Shown here in pieces: positions 54,803 through 64,000 of a DNA stretch of 64,000 bases. Source of the stretch: Lasiodiplodia sp. COLG20 (lineage: Eukaryota > Ascomycota > Dothideomycetes > Botryosphaeriales > Botryosphaeriaceae); NCBI GenBank assembly GCA_009801085.1, contig VNWV01000048.1, positions 1 to 64,000 of the forward strand, in the 5' to 3' direction. The notes under the pieces are model-generated. The model was not told where the DNA came from. It was given only the letters and a program-made list of their open reading frames with translations, and made no database searches. The first letter of the stretch is position 1. Every line of letters begins with the position of its first letter. A program made the position numbers and the translations under genes.

Positions 54803-55430
54803 TGGACGAGCAAACAAACAAGAGAGCTATGTGGGTGTGAGAGAAGTTTCGACACACATTAGCGTACAGGGTACGCGTAGACTGAAGCATACGTGGGTTT
54901 TCGCGAACTGGCTGGTTTGATTCTGCTGTAGAGTACTGTTTTTCCCCATGCGCAAGCAACGGGATAGATTTCAAATATTTTTGCGCGTACCGAATTTCAA
55001 CAGAACCTGACAATTTACTTTAGATCGAATAAAGTAGGGTGTGCTTTTTTTTTTTTTTTTTTTTTGGTAGAGATCCAAGCTCCCGTCTACTGACTGCATT
55101 TTAAATTTTGGCTGCAAGTCTGACTGCCACATACAACCATAAGTTGCAAGACGCAGGAACATCTTCACCGCCACCCCGAAAAAGATTTGTCATCTATCAA
55201 CAACGTTTTTGATCTTAGAAAAGCAATGAAAGGGAAATCTTCGATGCTGGATAATACCCAAAAACATGTATTGATTGGAAACCTGGAGTACAAATCTTCA
55301 CACAGCACGTGAAGTTCAGTGCCGGAGACGCGCATAAAAAGTGCAGGCACCTCAGCCCTCACATTCACCCACTCTTACCTACCCACTCAGGCTCATTCAT
55401 CCAACCAATCTCACTTCCTCCGCTTTCACC
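54803..55430. other. intergenic region with a 21-T tract; no gene
   Basis: Non-coding 3' flanks of the two convergent genes. A run of 21 T lies at 55045-55065; it may be a poly(A)-derived or microsatellite tract. Confidence 0.5.
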
Positions 55431-57835
55431 TCACGTAGCAACGCAATACGCATACCCCGGCCACAACCCAGAGCAGTCCCCGCCCAACGCCGGATTCAGC
55501 TCGTACAGCTCGTCCTGCGAAATACCCGCCGCAAGCGCCATATCGTAGCAATAAACGCCATCCTGCTGCAATACGTACTTGGTGCACCCAGCCGCGATGC
55601 CGTCCTGCGTCGGGCCAGGCGGCGTCACGCCCGTCGCGGTCGTCGTCGTCGGCGCCGCTGCCGTTGTCGTCGTGGGGGCCACGGTGGTGGTGGTTGGGGC
55701 AGCGGTAGTACTACTACCTCTACTCACGCCGACGCAGTACGCGTAGCCGGGCCACAGGCCGTCGCAGGCTTCGCCGACAGCCGGGTTCCAGGCGACGAAG
55801 TCGGACAGCGAGATGCCGGCGGCCGAGGCGATGTCGGCGCAGTAGCCCTGCTCGTCGGCCGAGGTGAAGAGGACGTAGGCGTTGCAGGTGCTGGTGATGC
55901 CGGTTTGGGTGGGGCCGGGCGGGGTGACGCCGCTGGTGGTGGTGGGGGTGGCGGCGGTTGTCGTGGTTGAGGTGTTGTCGTCGCCGCCGTCGGTGGTGGT
56001 GTCGGTTGCTGTGGGGGGAAGGGGGGGCTCAGGTCAGTGTTTGGGGGAGGGAGGAGTGGGAAGGGTGGGAAGGCTTACGTCCGTCAAGTTGCACACAGTA
56101 TCTGTATCCCTGCTCGAGTGTACAGGAGGAAGAGTTGTCGAGGCTGGGGTTCCACTCCAGCAGGTCGCTCAGGTTGACCTCGTAGAAGGAGGCGACGGCT
56201 GAGCAGGAGTTGATCTCCGCTTCGATCTCCTCGGAGCTTGCAGATAGGTACTCGGCGTATATGTTGCATCCACTGATCGTACCAGGTGCTGTGGGGGAAG
56301 GTGCTGCCGTCTGTGTAGCGGTCGTAGATGCTCTGGTCACTGAGATGGTTGCATTGGCGGCGATAAAGGGAACTGAAGTCAGGGTTGCAGTGTCGCCAAA
56401 ACATGTAGCTGGGGCAAAAGCGGTGGCGCAAGCGCCCGTTGTGATAACCGCACCGCCGTATCCGGAGTAGGTCGAGATGGTTCCTACCGGAGCGACGCAG
56501 TACGCCTTGCCCAGCTCTAAGTTGGTGCAGTTCGCATCAATCTCCGGGTTGAGGAAGTAGAAGTCGCTCAGGGCGATGCCGTTCTGAGAACTGACAAGTG
56601 CGCAGTAATCATCTTCGACCACTGTGTAGTATTTCCCGCAGTACGTGTTGGTTCCGTTGGCATAGTTCGTGGGTTGTGGAGCAGCGGTTGTTGCGCTTGA
56701 TTGGACAGGAGCCGTGTTGTTGGGTGACGCATCTGCGATATTGGCCGGGGCACTGCATTGATGAGTACCTCATGACCAACTTCCCTGAGCAAGCTACTAA
56801 CCTAATACATATTTGGTCTCCCACCATTTGACCCAAATTACCACACTTGTTGTTGATGTTGTAATTCCAAGATCGAAGTTGAGTCATAGTGATGTCCGGG
56901 GCGTGGTCATTGACGATGCTCCAGCAGGTATCGTTTTCCTGTACCGTGTAAATGTCGCAAGAATATGGAATGCAAAGCGAGGACCCAGCAGTGGGGAAGT
57001 TGGCGCACCACGCATCCAAGTCATTCAGCATGAGGAGCGAGACAGTGGAAACAGTGTGCGCAATAGATATGGAGTGACAGTCGTCTCCCTCCTGAATGAC
57101 ATAGGTAGATGAGCAGTCGACCGTCGGAGTGGTCGTTGGTGCTGCAGATGTTGTTGATGCGTTCAAGTAGTATTGTGTCGGTGTAGTGAAGGAGTATCCA
57201 GACTTGCCGCAACTGGAGGTTGAAGAAGTGAAGTTGTCGGCGAACTCGTCGCTGTACCCGAAGGGTGAAGAAAGTTCCAATTGACTGAGGCCCAGCATAC
57301 AATCCGAGCATTCCTGCTCAGTGCTGGTAGCAGTTTCATTGATCCAGTCTTGGAAGAGTAGCTGGCAGAAGTCTCCCGAGCTCCTAAAAGGAGTTCATTA
57401 ATAATTCAACATCAATGTAATCACGAGGACTTACGCGTCTTTTCTGCAGGTAGAGTTGAAAGTGTAGATGAAATGATCCAAAACGTAAGTAGCAGGATAG
57501 GCGAGGTTGCTTTCGACTATGATGTCTGTGGACGCCGTGCAAGCAGATTGAATAGAGAGCCTGACCTTCTCCAAGTCGCCGAAGCAGGAGTCTGTGCAGA
57601 GCGACTCGAGTTGCGTCTCGTCGAGGAAGACGAAGTCCACTGCAATTTCACCAAGCATGCCGTTGCAAGCTAAAGTGGCGTTCATAGCGTCGGTGCATGA
57701 TGCCGAGATACCAGCGTACTCAACGCTAAAAGATGTGTTTCCAAATTGCTGAGCAACACAACGTGTTGCATACAGCACCAAGTGGATGAACAAAAGATGA
57801 TGAAAAGAGCGTGGAAAAAGATTGACTGCCTTCAT
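55431..57835 (-). CDS. secreted multi-LysM chitin-binding protein
   Basis: Minus-strand exons 57835-57435, 57383-56802, 56752-56079 and 56008-55431; 744 aa. A signal peptide (MKAVNLFPRSFHHLLFIHL...CVAQ) is followed by a Cys-rich N-terminal domain of the kind seen in fungal LysM proteins. Then come about six LysM-like modules, e.g. YVIQEGDDCHSIS, YTVQENDTCWSIV, YYTVVEDDYCALV and, at the C-terminus, two near-identical ones ending in LWPGYAYCV. Thr/Pro-rich linkers separate them. LysM modules bind chitin or related N-acetylglucosamine polymers. It is divergent from the GH18 chitinase with a shared 626-bp promoter, an arrangement known for subgroup-C chitinases and LysM partners in filamentous fungi. 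It may protect the hyphal wall, sequester chitin fragments, or assist the chitinase; which of these is not shown by sequence. Confidence 0.88.
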
Positions 57836-58461
57836 GGTGTCGAGAGAGGGACAGGAAAACGAGTGAATGGTCGTGCATGCGCGTAAAGGCACAGAACAGT
57901 TGGACATAAAAGGTAGACGAGCGGGCATTGTATAATAATGCCCTAAAGATACAGCAATGGGTTGTACCTTGCATGGAAGGAAGCTTGGCTCTTTAGCCAA
58001 GAAGGGCAAGTGGTCGGTCCGCAAGCGAGTGGTGCCTTGTGGCGGCTGAAACAAGAGGGGTCCAGCCACCGGACCGTTCCGCAGTGAGCTTGTTGCCGTC
58101 TTGGCGTCTCCGGGCCCTTACCACTTTGACTTATCTTTTGGGGGCCACGAGCTCCTCCAGTTCGGCTACTACGGAATATTCGTCCGACAGATTTATTCCG
58201 CTACTATATCATGCCCTGATAAACGATTTTGGCGCTAAAAATCAATTTTTGGTGGTCTGCTTTTCATATGGTCCTCCGCTGGAGTGCATCTCCTCCTTGT
58301 AAATTGTATGCGTGACCTGATCCTTCAGCATCCAATCTGTATCTCATCTCCGCGGTCTCGCTCCGTTGCTATTGCCGAACTGAGGAGACTTTGGATGGCT
58401 GAATAGTTTTTAAGCGTTTTCGCGTCCTCAATGGAGTACACCACGCGTCTTCCGGCACATC
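57836..58461. promoter_or_regulatory. bidirectional promoter between LysM and chitinase genes
   Basis: 626 bp separates the two divergent start codons and contains no coding frame of note. The divergent layout suggests co-expression of the LysM protein and chitinase. Confidence 0.6.
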
Positions 58462-61400
58462 ATGGCTGCCAAACCCACCAGCAGTGGGAAACCACTGCGG
58501 CCTCTGACCGCCTTACTTACACTCTTTGCCCTGATATCCATTCTTTTGGCATTCTATCCCTCTCTTAAATCTCTCATTCAATCCTCAGACAGACTTTCCT
58601 TGCACACTGCCGACTATTTTTCTATTTCTTCATCTGACCGACTCTTCGCACGTGAAGACTATACATGCGATGTCGATAGGCCATGCTCTAACGGAGCATG
58701 CTGTGGAGAAAGTGGCAACTGTGGATACGGTATTTCCCCCTTTATGCTTCTTCATTTCACACAGCTAATCATACGCAGGCCCGACTTACTGTGGTGATGG
58801 CTGCACGTCGAACTGCAACGCCACAGCAGAGTGCGGGCAGTACGCCGCCGTGCCGGGGACTACATGCCCTCTGAACGTCTGCTGCTCCGAGTTTGGCTTC
58901 TGCGGTACGACAGCGGACTACTGCGACGACGGATGCCAAAGCGGTTGCGGCCACCCCTCCCCTCCCGCCGGCGGCAGCACCGCTGGCGTCAGGAACAAGG
59001 TCATCGGGTACTACGAAGCATGGGGTGCTCGCCGTGACTGCCACCCCATGAGTCCATCGGGCATCCCCATCGACGGCCTGACGCACATTAACTTTGCTTT
59101 TGCGTACATCGAACCAGAGACCTACAAGGTCACGACTATGGATTCACAAACTCCTGCCGATCTCTTCCAAGGCGTTGCAGATGTTGCCTCTTTCAAATCA
59201 GGAAACGAGGACTTGGAAGTCTTTGTTGCCATTGGCGGCTGGACATTCTCAGACAACGACACCGTGACCCAGCCGCTGTTCGGAGAGATCGCAGCTGATG
59301 CCGGCAAGCGGCAGACATTCGCCAACAACCTGGTGGCTTTTATGGAACTGTACGGATTTGACGGTGTCGATCTAGACTGGTCAGTCAGTGTGCCCGTGTT
59401 GCCCGAATTCCAACTAACAAAATGACAGGGAGTACCCAGGTGCTCCAGACCGTGGCGGCAAGGAGGAGGATACGCAGAACTACGTCCTCTTGCTCAAGAC
59501 ACTACGCGAAACCTTCGACACGCGGCCAAAGAAGTTCGGGCTTACCTTCACCATACCCTCAAGCTACTGGTACCTCCGCTGGTTTGACCTGCCGGGCATG
59601 GCCGAGTACGCCTCCTGGATCAACCTCATGAGCTACGACCTCCATGGCTTCTGGGACCGTCTGAACCCCATCGGCTCCATCATCCAGGGCCACACCAACC
59701 TGACCGAGATCAAACTCGCCACTGAGCTTCTCTGGCGCGTCAACATCCCCCCGGCCAAGGTCGTCTTGGGCGTCGGCTTCTACGGTCGAAGCTTCGAGCT
59801 GAAGGATACTAGTTGCACCGAGCCCGGATGTCCGTTTGGTGGCCTCTCGAAGGCAGGACCATGCACGGGCGAGGGTGGGATCCTCGGGTATTTCGAGATC
59901 CAAGACATCATTCAGGAGAAGAAGGATGTGAACGGCAAGCTGGTACGGAGGTCGAGCGAACCGACTTACCTCAAGGACGAGGCTGTCAAGTACATCACGT
60001 ACGACGATAATCAGTGGGTGTCTTATGATGACAGCGAGACGTTCGGACAGAAAGTCGACTGGGCGGACGAAACAGGGTAAGTACTTCTCCTGCCAGGCAC
60101 TAGTTTGGGCAAGCAGGGACCTTTCTGTTCAGGCGAGACCAATACTGACGGGACCCTGCAGTCTCGGCGGCCTCATGATTTGGTCAGTCGACCTGGATGA
60201 CGACGTCTACTCCGCACTCTCCGGACTGACCAACAAGACGCTTGGCGTCATTGAGACCGGTCCTGAAGCAGGCGAGATCGACGGCGACGGCAAGTCGGTG
60301 TCTCAAAACTGGGCAAGCCAAAACGGACAACAGTGTTTCCAAGGTGACTGTGTCGACGAGGATGGTCCGGCGGACTCGTGCGGGTCTGGGTATACACGAG
60401 TGGGCAAAAAGAAATGCGGGAACAAACAACACGAGAACATTTGCTGTCCACTGACAGGTCAGTGTTTGATCCACCCTTGAACTAGAAAATGACTGATCAG
60501 GTATTAGCTGCACCATCTTCATGCGAATGGCGTGGAGGCGAAAGCGGGGGTCTTTGCAACGGTCAATGTCACAGCGGCGAGATCAATCTTCTCAGCGTCC
60601 GCGGTTCTGACGGAGACGGTAGCCACCACCATTGCACGGCCGGCTTCCAGATATTCTGCTGCAAGGCTGACAGATGGGCCGCTTTGATCGACCAGTGCCA
60701 ATACGCCAAATGCGGCGAGGACTGTGATGACGACTACGAAGAGGTCACCTCTGTGTACACAACATCGTTAGTAATCCGTTAAACCAAATTCATTCCGAGT
60801 AGTACTAACACGATACAGTCAATGCGGCAGCGGCAAAGGCGGCGGCGATCCCTTCTCGTCGATTCCAGGAGAAGGTACCCGCAAGTACTGCTGTCCGAAG
60901 CCGGCAAAATTCACGAACTGCCATTGGGTCGGCAAGGGTGATTGCGCCGACAACACCTGCACGAACAGCGACGGGGAGGACGACGGCAGCATAGAGCTGA
61001 TGACCGACACCTACGGCGATGTCCCGTCGAGCTGCCACTGGGGCCGCAAGAAGGTCTGCTGCTGCAACCCGCCCGAGGACGAGAGCGCATTCCTCCCAGT
61101 GCCGCTCGAGTACCTTTTCCCGGAGGACGAACTGCCGTCCACCTCGGACACGGTCAAGTGGGACCTGCAGTTCCCCAATGGTGGTAGTACAACCGTGAGC
61201 CCAGACAAGCAGGCATTCGGATTCGTGCTCATTGACGGCGATTCTGCTGCCGTTTCCAATGTCGACAAACGCGATGGGTCGCATTTGGAGTTCTTGGACT
61301 GTGAGAGCTTGCAAGGGACTCATCAACAGACGGTTCGGTACGTATGCACATACACTGGACCGGGTTCCAACTGCGACGCTATGCTGGAGAACGGCATCGA

Positions 61401-63845
61401 AGGCACTGTGCTCAAGATGCCGGAAAGCTGCGGTGAAGGGACTTGGGCAGTAGCTCACAAGGCTGAGCTTGCAGCAAACCAGTCCCTACCTTCGCACCTG
61501 GCCGATATCTCATCTCCGGTCATGGAACTGACCTTTGATTACAATTTCGGTCTTGTCCGCAGGGACAGTGGCGAAATCTCCCTCCGGGTCGACTACTCCA
61601 ATATACCCGGATACTGGAATGCAGTGGTTGATACTCCCGGTTCCGAAAAGCGATCCGCCGAGCGCCGTGGATTTGGCAGTCTGAGTTGGTGGACCACAAA
61701 GTTCTCCGATGTGCGATCCAGCAGCGTCTTCACGTCTATCGAGAAGACGCTGAACGAGCGGCTGTACTCGAACACGAAGGAGTGCACTGGCCAAGACGCG
61801 TACCTGGATATTGTTGCAACCGGAACGCTTGCTGCCCACATCAAGTTCGGCATATCAATCGTCGGCACCATCGTGCCATGGAGTACATCGGAGGCGTACG
61901 CCTTCTTCGATGCGGAGACAGACCTCAACATCAACTACGACATTTCGGCTCTGGGATACATCCAGCAAAGCAGCACGGAGAGATATCCGCTCCTCCGGAC
62001 TCAGCTGCAAAAGACTTCGTTCAACCACCCGGGCATCGTCGAGATGACGCCCTTCGTCAACGCCGAGGTTGGACTCGTTGCAGACGTTGATCTAACGGGG
62101 AATTTCTCGGTGAGCTATCGCGCCCATACCGATGGCTACGTCTCTCAAGCATATCCTTCTGGCCTTGAGCAGGCCAAGGGAAGCGCGTTGCTGGACAAGA
62201 CCGACACTCCATTCAGCGGATCCATTCGCGCGGCTAGTAATGGCGGAATGCGCATCAGCATGATGCCCGAGGCCGGATTCGAGGTCAAGTTCAACAAGTA
62301 TGGGACTACTGGTGAGATCCTCGGATACAACATCACTGCTACCACAGACACATATGCAGCAGTGATGCTGGAGACGGAGGACAAGTATGTGGTTTCCATG
62401 GGAAGCGACAAAGTGGCGACCTCTTTGCTGTATGCAGAGGGAGGTACGCGGTGGATCGACTCGTGGAACGCAGATACGGCAGACACTTCACTCCATGGCA
62501 CTCAGCCAGGAGCCAAGCAGTTGGCTGCGGGCGCACCAGGAGACGACGACGACGATCCCAAAGGCGGACCCAGTGGGCACAGGATTGACTACGACGGAGC
62601 AGCGGCCTTGTCCCTATTCAAGTCGATGTTGTATTGCTCCAGCAAACAAGCCGAGATCTGTGACTGCTCGGATCTCTGTGAAGTACTGGGTTGTGATGGC
62701 GCCGACGACGACGAGTGGATCAACGCCCGACCAGACAGCACCAGCTCGCGTCGTCGCTCAGTCCACGGCCTGGACAGGAGAGCTGACGGCGAGCGATCTT
62801 TCCAAGTAACTAACCCCACAACTGGAAGGACCAATACTATAAGATACAACGATGAATTGGATTTCCCGTCTGTAGGTGAGTGGGAGCCAATTGACGATTC
62901 GCGGTACGATCGTGCCTATGGCTTTGCGGATTTCAACAACTGTGAGAACCCGACAATCGTGGAAAATGTCCTTCCAGACATTGCGGATGTCGAAGCTGGA
63001 GACCGTTTTTACCACAGTGAGTCTCTCGTCCTGCCTCCTTCGGAATACTGCTGACAAGAGGGGTAAGCCGACCACGTGTTCGAGATGCAAGACTTGCCCT
63101 TGGCACTGGGCGATATGGCGGCAGGACGGTTGCGGTCTGGAGCCGCGCCAAACACGCCGGCGATCAGCGCTCGGTTCTTCCTCGAGGCGTTTAATCAGCA
63201 AGGATTCCTGGCAAACGCGCCGGCGCTGCGTGGTGGTGAGATACGGGATATTCTTTCTGAGCGGCTGGCCATTACGCTGGGATCACGATCAAACTGGGCG
63301 CAGTTCGCGATCTATGAACAAAGTCTAAACATGTTCAAGGCGCGGGTAAGAAGAATTCGCGGTAATCCAGAGGTGTGATCGAGTGCAGGCTAACGAACAT
63401 ATAGATCATGGCCCTTAAGAGTGCGATGGAAGCTACTAAGTTCACGGACTTGGTGGAAGGTGGCGACAATCCTTGCATCATTGTAGCCGTGTTCCGCAAC
63501 ATTGTGGGGACATTCAACTACCTCAACCATGCAACGGTGAACGGCTACCTGATGACGACTCTCAACGACCTCCGGGACCAGTTTCAGCTCGCTGAGACGG
63601 CATGGAACGCAGCTAACCCGAACGATCAGGTCCAGCTGGTAGCGTTCTGGGATGAATGGATTCGAGATTTTCTCCAGCACGTGGTGACGACTGCCAGAAA
63701 CTGGGCCAACCGGGCAGCACAGGAGGCGGCCACTGAGTGGGCGGGACGGCCGACCAACCAGCAGCCGTATTACAACGATGCCCTCGTCGCGATTCAAAAC
63801 CTCATCAACCAGATAAATGCAATCAACGTGGCAGGGTTGAATTGA
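58462..63845 (+). CDS. subgroup-C GH18 chitinase with CBM18 modules
   Basis: Eight exons: 58462-58729, 58779-59379, 59429-60076, 60162-60457, 60508-60766, 60819-63016, 63068-63345 and 63405-63845; 1,662 aa. An N-terminal hydrophobic segment (about residues 13-32) acts as signal or anchor. Two Cys-rich CBM18 chitin-binding modules follow ([15 protein letters not shown] and [15 protein letters not shown]). The GH18 barrel runs from about residue 163 (VIGYYEAWG) to about 545 ([12 protein letters not shown]). Its catalytic DGVDLDWE (Asp284 to Glu291) is intact across the second exon junction. The long C-terminal region has Cys-rich repeats and a large extension typical of killer-toxin-like subgroup-C chitinases. 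These hydrolyse chitin in cell walls during growth, autolysis or interaction with other fungi. The size and layout match the family; LysM modules are supplied by the divergent neighbour instead. Confidence 0.9.
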
Positions 63846-64000
63846 AAAGGAAGGATTCGGATAGCTACCATTTCTGGAAGTTATTTGTGCCCAGGGTACA
63901 TAATAGATAGCACTGAGGTTGAGTTCACCAAGGCTATATCGCCGTTCTCTTTCTTCACTACCCATTTTTGCATACGACCCATATATGCACAATACAAAAC
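63846..64000. other. 3' flank of the chitinase gene; no gene
   Basis: Short non-coding end of the window; no further feature is supported. Confidence 0.5.

Noticed and set aside
55045..55065. 21-T tract as evidence of a retroposed poly(A) tail
   Set aside because: No adjacent retrotransposon coding sequence or target-site duplication was found; a simple homopolymer is sufficient.
1..64000. CRISPR arrays, rRNA and tRNA genes
   Set aside because: No regularly spaced repeats and no convincing tRNA or rRNA segments were recognised by reading; a covariance-model scan would be needed to exclude a tRNA.

Overview
The window comes from the nuclear genome of a filamentous ascomycete (Pezizomycotina-like). 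Most genes outside the first 36 kb are split by short GT-AG introns of about 46-85 nt with fungal branch-point sequences. The gene content is also typical: an AflR-type Zn2Cys6 regulator, an ACS-family MFS carrier, a decayed HET-domain gene, a DUF6594 gene, and a LysM gene divergent from a CBM18/GH18 chitinase.

Positions 1132-36347 plus the regulator at 37421-38729 form a compact polyketide locus, all on the + strand. Its core is one uninterrupted 32.6-kb reading frame (10,858 aa) encoding a multimodular type I polyketide synthase. This is striking because known fungal type I PKSs are generally single-module iterative enzymes. From motifs I read: ACP0 | KS1-DH(degenerate)-KR-ACP | KS2-AT-DH-ER-MT-KR-ACPx4 | KS3-DH-ER-MT-KR-ACPx2 | KS4-AT-DH-MT-KR-ACP | KS5-DH(degenerate)-KR-ACP | KS6-tail. 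That is six ketosynthases but only two acyltransferases, ten ACPs, methyltransferases placed after ER, no loading enzyme, no thioesterase and a terminal KS. A separate FSH-type serine hydrolase (35169-36347) is the likely release or editing enzyme, and the AflR-like factor the likely pathway regulator. The locus may extend left of the window.

Positions 39959-46569 hold an apparent sugar-acid catabolism group: an ACS/Dal5-type MFS transporter, a ketopantoate-reductase-family oxidoreductase, a KduD-like SDR, and a galactonate-dehydratase-like enolase-superfamily enzyme convergent with the SDR. An 8-bp motif CCCCCACG, compatible with a CreA-type carbon-repression site, occurs at least eight times in three of their promoter regions and suggests co-regulation.

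Positions 47074-55430 are gene-poor: a frameshifted, 5'-truncated HET-domain pseudogene, a doubtful small ORF, a DUF6594 membrane protein, and an unusual protein with a C-terminal retropepsin-like aspartic protease fold. Two copies of a short degenerate repeat lie at 46.9 and 49.8 kb.

Positions 55431-63845 carry a divergent pair sharing a 626-bp promoter: a secreted protein with about six LysM-like modules (minus strand) and a 1,662-aa subgroup-C GH18 chitinase with two CBM18 modules (plus strand). This pairing is known in filamentous fungi. Splice models were derived by hand from reading-frame continuity and splice consensus, without transcript data.
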